64,000 nucleotides of DNA from DASSUW01 sp963789005 (lineage in GTDB: Bacteria; Actinomycetota; Thermoleophilia; Solirubrobacterales; Solirubrobacteraceae): the NCBI GenBank assembly GCA_963789005.1, contig CAWBIZ010000002.1, positions 1-64,000 of the forward strand. Direction: 5' to 3'. Positions 26,298 through 34,157 of this stretch are shown in pieces (positions within the stretch are counted from its first letter, which is position 1; the number at the start of each line of letters is the position of its first letter). The translations under genes and the position numbers were made by a program. The notes beneath the pieces were generated by a model, which saw only the letters and a list, made by a program, of their open reading frames with translations, did no database searches and was not told the DNA's origin.

Positions 26298-26597
26298 ATG
26301 CCGATCTACGAGTACCGCTGCGAGAACGGGCACCTGCTCGAGGTGATGCAGAAGATCACCGACGACCCGGTGACCGAGTGCGAAGTATGCGGCGCGTCCG
26401 TCCAGCGCGTGTTCCACCCCATCGCCGTGCACTTCAAGGGCTCCGGCTTCTACAACACCGACTACGGCACCGCCAAGCGCAAGCGCGAGAACGAGAAGGC
26501 CGCGTCGTCGGGCGCCGACAAGCACGACGCCAAGAAGGCCGAGAAGAAGGAGTCCAAGCCGGATCCCAAGCCGGCGGCCTCCTCGTCGTCCGACTGA
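26298..26597 (+). CDS. FmdB-family zinc ribbon protein
   Basis: 99-aa protein starting MPIYEYRCENGHLLEVMQ, the hallmark of FmdB/CxxC_CxxC_SSSS regulatory proteins. C8 and a later CEVCG pair (residues 34-38) form the putative zinc ribbon, and FKGSGFYNTDYG follows. The last 45 residues are Lys/Ser/Pro-rich and probably disordered. Family members are usually small regulators of uncertain role. The start codon follows the shared TAGACT element; the in-frame ATG at 26256 lies upstream of that element. Confidence 0.9.
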   Translation: MPIYEYRCENGHLLEVMQKITDDPVTECEVCGASVQRVFHPIAVHFKGSGFYNTDYGTAKRKRENEKAASSGADKHDAKKAEKKESKPDPKPAASSSSD

Positions 26598-26673
26598 CGG
26601 TATAAGTCGCGCTTATCCGGCTCCGGCAGAATCGTCATTTCCGCTGGGGGTGCTGCGCTGCGACACTGGGAGC

Positions 26674-27609
26674 ATGTCGCCCCGCCATATCGCGCTGCTC
26701 GGATCGCTCGCGGCCATCTGGGGCGGCTCCTACCTGCTGATCAAGTACGCGCTCGAGGACCTCAGCGCGCCGATGATCGTGTGGGCGCGGACGGCGATCG
26801 CGGCCGTGGTGCTGTTCGTCGCGCTCGGCGGCGCGACGCGGGGCGTGCTCGCCGACATGCGGCGCCGGCCCGGCTGGGCGGCGCTGCTCGGCACCATCTC
26901 CGTGACCGCGCCGTTCCTGCTGATCACGTTCGGCGAGCTCGAGGTGCCCTCGGGCCTGACCGCGGTGCTGATCTCCCCGGCGGCGCTGTTCGTCGCCCTG
27001 TTCGCCCCGTTCATCGACCCCTCGGAGCGGATCGACCGGCGGCAGGCGATCGGCCTGTTCGCCGGGCTCGGCGGCGTCGCGATCGTCGTCGGCGTGGAGT
27101 CGATCTCCACGCTGTGGCAGTTCCTCGGCGCGCTGGCGATGGTCGGCGCGGCGGCGTTCTACGCGCTCGGCAGCTTCGTCGTCAAGGGTCGCTATGGGCG
27201 GCTGACCTCGATGCAGACGTCGTTCGTGTCGCTGTCCGTCGCGTCGCTGACGACGCTGCCGATCGCCGTCGCCACCGCGCCGAGCGACATGCCCGGGATG
27301 CGGGCGCTCCTCTCCGTGCTCGCGCTCGGCGCGATCGGCACCGCGCTGGCGTTCGTCATCTTCTACAAGCTGATCGCCGAGGTCGGCGCCGGGCGCGCCT
27401 CGCTCGTCAGCTACCTCGCGCCGGGTGTCGCGCTGTTCTACGGCGCGGTGTTCCTCGACGAGGCGATCACGCTCGCCGCGATCGGCGGCCTGGTGCTCAT
27501 CCTCGGCGGCGTCGCGCTCGCTTCCAGGCGGCGTCCCCAGCCCGTCGAGCCGGTAGCGTGCCCCGACCATGGACCTGAGCCTGTCGCCGCCGGAGCGCGA
27601 GTTCCGTGA
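26674..27609 (+). CDS. EamA (DMT-family) transporter
   Basis: Ten-helix metabolite exporter of the drug/metabolite transporter superfamily, 311 aa. It has two EamA repeats: SLAAIWGGSYLLIKYALEDL near the N-terminus and a second beginning about residue 150 (AAAFYALGSFVVKG). The second repeat ends with ALFYGAVFLDEAITLAAIGG. The substrate is unknown. ATG at 26674 (MSPRHIALLG) is preferred to 26650. Its end overlaps the start of the acyl-CoA dehydrogenase gene by about 40 bp, so the C-terminal residues should be treated cautiously. Confidence 0.9.
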   Translation: MSPRHIALLGSLAAIWGGSYLLIKYALEDLSAPMIVWARTAIAAVVLFVALGGATRGVLADMRRRPGWAALLGTISVTAPFLLITFGELEVPSGLTAVLISPAALFVALFAPFIDPSERIDRRQAIGLFAGLGGVAIVVGVESISTLWQFLGALAMVGAAAFYALGSFVVKGRYGRLTSMQTSFVSLSVASLTTLPIAVATAPSDMPGMRALLSVLALGAIGTALAFVIFYKLIAEVGAGRASLVSYLAPGVALFYGAVFLDEAITLAAIGGLVLILGGVALASRRRPQPVEPVACPDHGPEPVAAGARVP

Positions 27610-28696
27610 CGCGGTCCGCGACTGGATAGAGCACAACCACCCGGGCCCTGAGCCCGCGAACGACCAAGAGCAGTTCGAGTTCCGCCGCGCGTGGCAGCGG
27701 GCGGTCAACGAGCGCGGCTGGGCGGGGTTGACGTGGCCGACCGAGTACGGCGGCGCCGGCGGCACGCTGGTCGAGCAGGCGATCCTGTACGAGGAGGTCG
27801 CGCGTGCGGGGGCGCCGCAGATGGCCAACATCCTCGGCCTGGCGATGGGCGGGCCGACCGTCATCGCTCACGGCAGCGAGGAGCAGCGCCTGCGCTTCCT
27901 GCCGCCGATCCTCTCCGCCGACGAGATCTGGTGCCAGGGCTTCTCCGAGCCCGAGTCGGGCTCCGACCTGGCGTCGCTGAAGACGCGCGCGGTGCGCGAG
28001 GGCGACGAGTGGGTGGTCACCGGCCAGAAGGTCTGGACGACGTATGCGCACCAGGCCAAGTGGTGCATGCTCGTGGCCCGCACCGACGCCGACGCGCCAC
28101 GCCACCGCGGCCTCACCTACTTCCTGATGGACATGGAGCAGGACGGCGTCGAGGTGCGGCCGCTGGTGCAGATCACCGGGGAAGCGGAGTTCAACGAGCT
28201 CTTCATCGAGGGTGCGCGGATCCCGCACGAGAACATCGTCGGCGGCGAGGGCAACGGCTGGCCGGTGGCGATCACGACGCTGATGCACGAGCGCGCGGGG
28301 CTGGCGTTCGCGCTGCAGGTGCAGGTCCAGATCGCGCTGCGCGAGCTGCAGGCGGACATCCGGGCGGCGGGCCGCGGCGACGATCCGCTCGTACGCCAGC
28401 GCTTCGGGCAGCTGTACGCCGAGGCCCAGGTGCTGCGCCTGAACGCCTACCGCGGCCTGACGGCGATCATGAAGCGCGGCGCGCCCGGGCCGGAGGGGTC
28501 CTTGGGGAAGTGGCACTGGGCGGAGGTCAACCAGTCGCTGACCGAGCTGGCGATGGACGTCACCGGCTCCCAGCTCGCGGACGGGCGCTGGCCGCATCGC
28601 TTCCTGCGCTCGCGCGCGAACTCGATCGAGGGCGGGACGACCGAGATCCTCAAGAACATCGTCGCCGAGCGGGTGCTGGGGCTGCCGCGGGCATGA
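27569..28696 (+). CDS. Acyl-CoA dehydrogenase, first of a pair
   Basis: FAD enzyme that introduces the alpha-beta double bond in acyl-CoA, 375 aa. GFSEPESGSDLASLKTRA near 128-145 and the WTTYAHQAKWCMLVART segment contact flavin and substrate. RSRANSIEGGTTEILKNIVAERVLG at the C-terminus is the usual FAD-binding end. It overlaps the second dehydrogenase gene by ATGA; such pairs commonly form alpha2-beta2 enzymes acting on branched or cyclic (steroid-like) acyl-CoA. No canonical active-site glutamate was assigned by eye. The substrate is unknown. Confidence 0.93.
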   Translation: MDLSLSPPEREFRDAVRDWIEHNHPGPEPANDQEQFEFRRAWQRAVNERGWAGLTWPTEYGGAGGTLVEQAILYEEVARAGAPQMANILGLAMGGPTVIAHGSEEQRLRFLPPILSADEIWCQGFSEPESGSDLASLKTRAVREGDEWVVTGQKVWTTYAHQAKWCMLVARTDADAPRHRGLTYFLMDMEQDGVEVRPLVQITGEAEFNELFIEGARIPHENIVGGEGNGWPVAITTLMHERAGLAFALQVQVQIALRELQADIRAAGRGDDPLVRQRFGQLYAEAQVLRLNAYRGLTAIMKRGAPGPEGSLGKWHWAEVNQSLTELAMDVTGSQLADGRWPHRFLRSRANSIEGGTTEILKNIVAERVLGLPRA

Positions 28697-29600
28697 ACTT
28701 CGATCTGACCGACGACCAGCGGACGATCAAGTCGACGGCGCGCGAGCTGCTGGCGGCGCGCTACCCGCTGGCCGAGGTGCGGCGGCTGGCGCTGGAGGAC
28801 GAGCGCGGGTTCACCGACGCGCAGTGGGACGAGATGGTGGCGCTGGGCTGGCCGGAGATCGCCGAGCTGGGCACCGTCGAGATGATCGTGGTGGCCGAGG
28901 AGCTCGGCTACGCGCTCGCGCCCACGCCGCTGCAGTCGACGTGGGTCGCGGGGCTGCTGGGGGCTTCGCTGTCCGGCGCCGCGCGCGGAGCGGTCGTGAT
29001 CGACGGGGTCGCCGCCGACGCGGGCACGGCCGACGTGCTCGTCGACTGGGACGGCGCGGTGGTCTCCGGGCGCCTCGGTCGAGCCCGTCCCGAGCCTCGA
29101 TCCGACGCGCCGGATGTTCCGCGTGTCGGGCGGCTCACCGGAGTCGGCGGGGGCCGACGTGGCGCGCGGCGCGGCTGCAGGCGACGGTGATGAACGCCGC
29201 CGAGTCGGTCGGCGTGGCCGAGCGGACGATGGCGATGGCGGTCGAGTACGCCAAGGAGCGCAAGCAGTTCGGGCGCGCGATCGGCTCCTACCAGGCCGTC
29301 TCTCACATGTGCGCGCAGATGCTGCTCGAGGTCGAGGGTGCGCGCTCGGCCGTGTACTGGGCGGCGTGGGCGCTCGACTACGAGCCGGAGACCGCGCCCC
29401 TGGCGACGGCGTGCGCGAAGGCCTACGCGGGCGACGCCGGGCGGCGCGTCCCGCGGGCCGCGGTGCAGGTCCACGGCGGGATCGGCTTCACCTGGGAGCA
29501 CGACCTGCACTTCTTCCTCAAGCGCGGCGAGGCCAACGCCCACGCGTACGGCTCCGGCGCCGCCCACCGCGAGAAGATCGCCGCGCTCGCGGGCCTCTGA
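28693..29600 (+). CDS. Acyl-CoA dehydrogenase, second of a pair, two apparent frameshifts
   Basis: Partner of the preceding dehydrogenase. The N-terminal part (NFDLTDDQRTIKSTARELLA) reads in one frame to about 29070. A middle piece (EPVPSLDPTRRMFRVSGG) reads in a second frame to about 29160. The conserved C-terminal half (NAAESVGVAERTMAMAVEYA, FGRAIGSYQAVSHM, VQVHGGIGFTWEHDLHFFLKR) reads in the third frame to 29600. All pieces are intact and collinear, which suggests two single-base errors in the sequence rather than decay. If the shifts are real the gene is broken. Confidence 0.8.
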
Positions 29601-29659
29601 ACCTGGGGCGGCCGCCGCGCGTAGACCCCGGCGACCACTCTTCGAGAGGAGGTACACGG

Positions 29660-30216
29660 GTGAGGAGAAGGATTCAGCTGGCCGGAGCCGTCGCGCTCCT
29701 GGCACTGCTCGGCGTGGTCGGGGCGGCGATCGCGGGCGACGGCGACAGCAAGATCCGCGAGCGGCTGACCGGCTACGAGGAGGTGCCGGCGCTGTCGACG
29801 CCCGGGAACGGCGAGTTCAAGGCCGTCGTCGACCGGGGTGACCACGAGATCCGCTACCGGCTCTCGTATCGCGACACTCGAGACGCCGGTGACGCAGGCG
29901 CACATCCACTTCGAGCAGCGCCGAACAACGGCGGCATCATGCGTGTTCCTGTGCAGCAACCTGCCGCAACCCGCCGGCCGGCACGCCGCGCGTGCCCGCC
30001 GCACGGCGGCACGGTCTGCGGCGTTCTCGGGCCGGAGGACGTCAGTGCCGGCGCGACCGCGCAGGGCATCGCGCTCGGCGAGTTCGACGAGGTGGTCGAC
30101 GCGATCCGCGCCGGTGCCACGTACGCGAACGTGCACACGACCGGTCGGCCGGGCGGCGAGATCCGCGCGCAGCTCGACGACGACGACGAGTCGCGGGCCA
30201 CGGAGGCCGCGACTAG
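29660..30216 (+). pseudogene. CHRD-domain exported protein, several apparent frameshifts
   Basis: A GTG with AGGAGGT upstream begins RRRIQLAGAVALLALLGVVG, a signal peptide. The CHRD-type signature follows in alternating frames: LTGYEEVPALSTPGNGEFKA and DHEIRYRLSY in one, ETPVTQAHIHF in another, then APNNGGIM, VFLCSNLPQP, and finally TVCGVLGPEDV...ANVHTTGRPGGEIRAQL. At least four shifts occur within about 130 bp. The complete domain is recoverable, so sequencing error is likely, but as given no continuous protein is encoded. The end is uncertain (30216 or 30268). Confidence 0.6.
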
Positions 30217-31310
30217 CCCCGCAGGAACCGCTGGACCGCACGCTGCCTGGTGGCGTCGTCGACCGTGAGGCCGGCGCCGCCGTCGGGCAGCGTCGTGCTG
30301 CCGCTGGGGCGCAGCACGTAGCGCTTGGCGTTGCCGCCGCCCAGCTCCGCTCCCACGAGGCCGAGCAGCGTGGGGCCGGACATGTCGCTTCGCACGGCCT
30401 GCGGCGCGGCCCACGAGACCCAGGGCAGGCGAACGAAGGTCTCGAAGCTCGTGACCTTGTCCTTGATCGCGCTGAGGATCTGCTGCTGGCGGCGCGCGCG
30501 CGTCTGGTCGTCCTCGGCCGGGCGCGCCTCGTTCTTGCGCGTGCGCGCGAGGGCGAGCGCCTCGTCGCCGCTCAGCTCGTGCTCGCCGGCCTTGAGCCGC
30601 AGCGTGGTGCCGCCGTTCTTCTTGCCGCCGTTGATCTTCGAGACCACGCGGCCGGTCCTGACCGTCACGCCGCCGAGCGAGTCGATCAGCTCCGGGAAGT
30701 TCTCGAAGTTGACCTCGACGAGGTGGTTGATCTCGACGTCGAGGTAGGACTCGACGGTCTCGATCGCCAGCGACGGGCCGCCGAACGCGTACGCCGCGTT
30801 GATCTTGTTCGGGCCGAAGCCGGGGATGTCGACGACCGTGTCGCGCAGGATCGACAGCTGGGCGTTGGCGCCGCCGCCGACCCTCAGCAGCAGGATCGAG
30901 TCCGACCGTGAGGGGGCGCCGATCCTCTGCGCTCCCGGCTCGGCGTTCTCCTCGGTGCGGGCGTCGGAGCCGAGCACGAGGATCGTGTTGGGAGACGTGA
31001 GCGGGTAGCCGCCGCCGCTGAGCCTGGCGTCGGCGGCGTCGGAGACCTTCGAGGACTGGACCTGGGCGCTGATCAGGAAGGCGAGCAGGGAGATCAGCAG
31101 CCAGCCGACGATCGCCAGCGCGAGGTAGGCCACGATCCGGCCGGGGGTGATCCGCCGCTTGCGTCCGGGCTCGCGACGCCGGAACGGCCAGCGGCGGCGG
31201 GGCTTGTCGGGCGGCGGCGCCTCGTCGCGGCCCAGCTCGTCGTCGCGCTGCCACGGCAGGCGCGGGCGGGACTTGTAGACCGTGTACTGGGGCTTGTCGT
31301 CGTCGGCCAT
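30213..31310 (-). CDS. LytR-CpsA-Psr (LCP) family cell-wall glycopolymer transferase
   Basis: Membrane-anchored enzyme that attaches glycopolymers to peptidoglycan, 365 aa. A basic cytoplasmic N-terminus (residues 1-55), one transmembrane segment (IVAYLALAIVGWLLISLLAF, about 58-77) and an extracellular LCP domain are visible. The domain has ILVLGSDART, RSDSILLLRV, SILRDTVVDIPG, NKINAAYAFGG, and the Arg-rich end LARTRK...DQTRARRQQQIL. These are the conserved pyrophosphate-lipid-binding elements. It is transcribed divergently from the ROK kinase gene with only a 21-bp gap. Confidence 0.93.
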   Translation of the reverse strand: MADDDKPQYTVYKSRPRLPWQRDDELGRDEAPPPDKPRRRWPFRRREPGRKRRITPGRIVAYLALAIVGWLLISLLAFLISAQVQSSKVSDAADARLSGGGYPLTSPNTILVLGSDARTEENAEPGAQRIGAPSRSDSILLLRVGGGANAQLSILRDTVVDIPGFGPNKINAAYAFGGPSLAIETVESYLDVEINHLVEVNFENFPELIDSLGGVTVRTGRVVSKINGGKKNGGTTLRLKAGEHELSGDEALALARTRKNEARPAEDDQTRARRQQQILSAIKDKVTSFETFVRLPWVSWAAPQAVRSDMSGPTLLGLVGAELGGGNAKRYVLRPSGSTTLPDGGAGLTVDDATRQRAVQRFLRG

Positions 31311-31318
31311 GGGAGCGG

Positions 31319-31324
31319 TATCGT
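31319..31324 (+). promoter_or_regulatory. -10 box of the ROK kinase gene (leaderless type)
   Basis: TATCGT ends 7 nt before the GTG at 31332. It favours that start over the in-frame GTG at 31323, which overlaps the box. Confidence 0.6.
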
Positions 31325-31331
31325 GCGCCGC

Positions 31332-32321
31332 GTGGTCGAGCGAGGCGTCATAGGCGTCGACCTCGGCGGCACCAAGCTCCTGGCCGGCGCGGTCGACGCC
31401 GACCTCGGGGTCCATCACCGTACCAACCGCCTGATCTACGGCTTGGATCAGGACGGCCTCGTGCAGATGGTCGCCGACGCGGTCGAGGAGGTGCGGACCG
31501 CCGTGGGTTCCGGCATCGAGGCGGTCGGGTTCGGCATCCCGTGCACGTTCGACTCGCGCACCGGGATGGCGGTCCAGGCGGCCAACGCGCCGCTCTACGA
31601 CATCGCGTTCCACGAGGTCATGGCCGAGCGCCTCGGGCTGCCGGTGGTGGTCGACAACGACGCCAACTGCGCGGTGCTGTGCGAGGCCCGGATGGGTGCG
31701 GCGGCGGGCTGCTCCGAGGTGGTCCTGCTGACCTTGGGCACGGGCATCGGCGGCGGGCTCGTGCTCGGCGGGGAGGTCTACCGCGGGTGGGTCGGCGGCG
31801 GGGCCGAGATGGGGCACATGGTCGTCGAGATGGACGGCCCGCCGTGCCAGTCCAGCTGCCCGAACTACGGCTGCCTCGAGACGGTCGTCTCCGGCACCGC
31901 GCTCGTCCGGCTGGTGTCGGTGGCGGTGGCCCGGCGGCCGGACACGGCGTTGGGGCACGCGCTGGAGGAGGGGCGCGAGCTGACCGGCCCGATGATCACC
32001 GAGCTCGCGCGCGACGGCGACCCGGTGGCCTGCGACGCCATCGCCCTGATCGGCCGGCGGCTCGGGATCGGGCTGGTGTCGCTGGTGAACATCTTCAACC
32101 CCGAGGTCGTCGTCATCGGCGGCGGGGTCAGCGACGCGGGCGAGCTCCTGCTCGAGCCCGCCCGCGACATCGTCCGCGAACGAGCCCTGGCCCCGGGCCG
32201 AGACGTCGTCCGGATCGTCCCGGCGGCGTTCGGCGCCGAGGCGGGGATGATCGGAGCGGCGCTGGCGGCGCGCGAGGGCGGCGGCGTCGCCCGAGCGGGT
32301 TACCCGGAGCCGGTCGCGTGA
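31332..32321 (+). CDS. ROK-family glucokinase
   Basis: Phosphorylates glucose or a related sugar with ATP, 329 aa. The phosphate-binding motif GVDLGGTK is near residues 7-14. VVDNDANCAVLCEA contains the catalytic aspartate. TLGTGIGGG and EMGHMVVEM follow, and the cysteine cluster CQSSCPNYGCLE corresponds to the ROK zinc site. Length and order match actinobacterial glucokinases. GTG at 32318 of the following short duplication overlaps its stop. Confidence 0.92.
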   Translation: MVERGVIGVDLGGTKLLAGAVDADLGVHHRTNRLIYGLDQDGLVQMVADAVEEVRTAVGSGIEAVGFGIPCTFDSRTGMAVQAANAPLYDIAFHEVMAERLGLPVVVDNDANCAVLCEARMGAAAGCSEVVLLTLGTGIGGGLVLGGEVYRGWVGGGAEMGHMVVEMDGPPCQSSCPNYGCLETVVSGTALVRLVSVAVARRPDTALGHALEEGRELTGPMITELARDGDPVACDAIALIGRRLGIGLVSLVNIFNPEVVVIGGGVSDAGELLLEPARDIVRERALAPGRDVVRIVPAAFGAEAGMIGAALAAREGGGVARAGYPEPVA

Positions 32322-32383
32322 CCGGCGGCCGGCTCGTCGTCTGCGCGCGCCGCCGGTCGGGCTCGTTCGAGGTCGTGGCGTGA
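32318..32383 (+). repeat. Diverged 62-bp tandem duplication of the rsmI 5' end
   Basis: The sequence from GTG at 32318 (GTGACCGGCGGCCGG) and that from the rsmI GTG at 32380 share CGGCTCGTCGTCTGC exactly. They remain alignable for about 45 bp. The first copy reads a 21-codon frame, MTGGRLVVCARRRSGSFEVV, that stops in GTGA at the true rsmI start, so both copies keep the coupled start/stop arrangement. Confidence 0.6.
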
Positions 32384-33209
32384 GCGGGCGGCTCGTCGTC
32401 TGCCCGACGCCGATCGGGAACCTCGAGGACGTGACGCTGCGCGTGCTGTCGGCGCTGCGCGACGCGGACGTCGTCGCGTGCGAGGACACGCGGCGCACCC
32501 GGGTGCTGCTCGAGCGCTACGGGGTCCAGGCGACGCTGGTCAGCTACCACGAGCACAACGAGCGCGAGCGCGCGGCCGAGCTGGTCGAGCGCATGGCGGA
32601 GGGCGCGGTCGTGGCGCTGGTGTCCGACGCGGGGATGCCGCTGGTCAGCGACCCGGGCTACGTGCTCGTGCAGTCCTGCGTGGGGGCGGGGCTCGAGGTC
32701 GAGGTCCTGCCGGGGCCGTCGGCGGCGCTCGCCGCGCTCGTCGCCTCGGCGCTGCCGGCGGACGCGTGGCGCTTCGCGGGGTTCCTGCCGCGCAAGCGGG
32801 CGGCGCTGGTCGAGGTGCTGGGCTCGCCCGAGACGGTCGTGGCGTTCGAGTCGCCCCGCCGCGTGGGAGCCTCGCTCGCCGTGCTCGCGGAGCTCGATCC
32901 GGCGCGACCGGTCGCGGTCTGCCGCGAGCTCACCAAGATCCACGAGGAGATCATCCGCGGCACGGCCGAGGAGCTCGCGGCGCGCTACGCGGACGAGCCG
33001 CCGCGCGGCGAGGTCGTGCTCGTCGTGGGAGGCGCCCAGCCGTCGCCCGACCTCGACCCCGCCGCGGTCGACGCCGTCCGCCGGCTCGTCGCCGCGGGCG
33101 CCCGACCGCGTCCGGCCGCCTCGGTCGTCGCCGAGCTCACCGGGGCGCTTCGGCGAACGCGCTGTACCGCGAGGTCGTCTCCGCGGGAACGTCAACTGCG
33201 GCTGGGTAG
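32380..33209 (+). CDS. rsmI: 16S rRNA (cytidine-1402-2'-O)-methyltransferase, apparent frameshift near 33150
   Basis: SAM-dependent tetrapyrrole-methylase-fold enzyme that 2'-O-methylates C1402 of 16S rRNA. RLVVCPTPIGNLEDVTLR opens the protein. CEDTRRTRVLL, SDAGMPLVSDPG and VLPGPSAALAAL are the family motifs. The body reads in one frame to about 33145 (VVAELTG). The expected C-terminal ANALYREVVS then appears in another frame and stops at 33209, a net 2-bp insertion or 1-bp loss. The stop codon lies inside dispersed box R3. The unshifted frame would continue to 33405 with no recognisable sequence. Confidence 0.88.
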
Positions 33210-33211
33210 GG
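33185..33211 (+). repeat. Dispersed intergenic box, copy R3 (supplies the rsmI stop)
   Basis: Core GAACGTCAACTGCGGCTGGG followed by TAGGG. The TAG at 33207-33209 ends rsmI in its C-terminal frame. Confidence 0.75.
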
Positions 33212-33247
33212 CGGCGGCAGCGGACGCTCGCGGGACGTCGCCGCGCA

Positions 33248-33284
33248 GCGAACGTCAACGGCGGCTGGGTAGGGGAGGTGAGGG
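33248..33284 (+). repeat. Dispersed intergenic box, copy R4
   Basis: Core GAACGTCAACGGCGGCTGGG followed by TAGGGGAGGTGAGGG. It is in direct orientation with R3, 63 bp away, and inverted relative to R5. Confidence 0.8.
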
Positions 33285-33305
33285 CGCCGGCCGGGCGGTG
33301 GGGCT

Positions 33306-33334
33306 GGGGCTGCTCAGTCGCGCATACCGCGACT
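33306..33334. repeat. Hairpin conserved beside box R5
   Basis: GGGGCTGCTCAGTCGCG then CATACCGCGACT. AGTCGCG pairs with CGCGACT around CATAC. The same segment, allowing a few changes, stands beside copy R6 near 53530-53568, so the hairpin belongs to the repeat family. Confidence 0.7.
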
Positions 33335-33376
33335 TCGCGGCCCCGGGCGACGCCGGGACCAGCCGATGCGGCTCGT

Positions 33377-33412
33377 CCCTCGCTCCCGTACCCAGCCGCC
33401 GTTGACGTTCCG
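33377..33412 (-). repeat. Dispersed intergenic box, copy R5 (inverted)
   Basis: Plus strand CCCTCGCTCCCGTACCCAGC leads into CGCCGTTGACGTTCCG, the reverse complement of the family core. With R4 it flanks a core of about 90 bp containing the hairpin. Confidence 0.8.
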
Positions 33413-33491
33413 TTCTGCGCAACCAGTCACGGAGACCGTGCCGAATGTGTGCCAATCCACGCGCATCGCACGGCGGCGGCGGAAGCGGCCG

Positions 33492-33497
33492 TACGGT
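33492..33497 (+). promoter_or_regulatory. -10 box, leaderless type
   Basis: TACGGT ends 6 nt before the ATG at 33504 of the M23-like gene. Confidence 0.5.
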
Positions 33498-33503
33498 GCC
33501 CGG

Positions 33504-34142
33504 ATGGTCACCGCCACGAGTCTCGCGCTCGTCCTCGTCAACCCGGTCGAGGGGCGGCGTCGCGGCCGGGTTCGACGTCGCCGAAAACCCGTTCGCCCGG
33601 CCAGCATCGCGGCGCGGACTTCGCGGCCGCGCCCGGCGATGCCGTGCGCGCGGCGTGCGGCGGGCGGGTCGTGGTGGCCGGCAGCGTCGGCTCGAGCGGT
33701 CGGCTCGTGACCGTGCGCTGCGGCCGCTGGCGCGTGACGCACATGCCGATGGAGGCGATCGACGTGCGTGCTGGCGCGGTCATTCGGAAGGGCGCTCGGC
33801 TCGGGCGCGTGGGCCGCTCCGATGACCATGCCGGTCTGCATCTCGGCGTCCGCCGCGAAGGGCGGCCGGTTCGGCTACGTCGACCCGCTGCGCTTCCTCG
33901 CCGCGGACCCACCCGTCCCACCGCCCGCGATCGTGCCGCGGCGCATCCACCGCCCGCGCCCGCCCCGCCGCCGCGCAACCCGCGGCACGCCGCGCGGCGC
34001 TCGCCGCATCGTCGCGACGTCGCGCCCCGGCGCGCGTGCCGCGACGCCGGAGCGGGACGCTTGCGCCGTGGCCGGCGTGGGCCGGGCTGGCGCTCGTGCT
34101 CGCCGGCGCCGGCCTCCGGTGGCGCCGTCCCCCCGCCGCTAG
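33504..34142 (+). pseudogene. M23-like (LytM) peptidase, several apparent frameshifts
   Basis: The pieces of a LytM-type metallopeptidase are present in successive frames. The ATG gives TATSLALVLVNPVEG. GGVAAGFDVAENPFAR follows in a second frame. The catalytic region HRGADFAAAPGDAVRAA...GRVVVAGSVG with the HxH motif HAGLHLGV is in a third, and GRFGYVDPLRFLA returns to the first. A probable C-terminal membrane segment (WAGLALVLAGAGL) lies in yet another frame. At least four small indels separate them. It precedes metG as peptidase genes often do. Real decay and sequence error are both possible. Confidence 0.6.
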
Positions 34143-34157
34143 CCTTCGACGCCCCCG

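Noticed and set aside
33185..33412. Repeated boxes as a CRISPR array
   Set aside because: Only three units, in mixed orientation with unequal spacing and no cas genes; they also recur at two distant loci.
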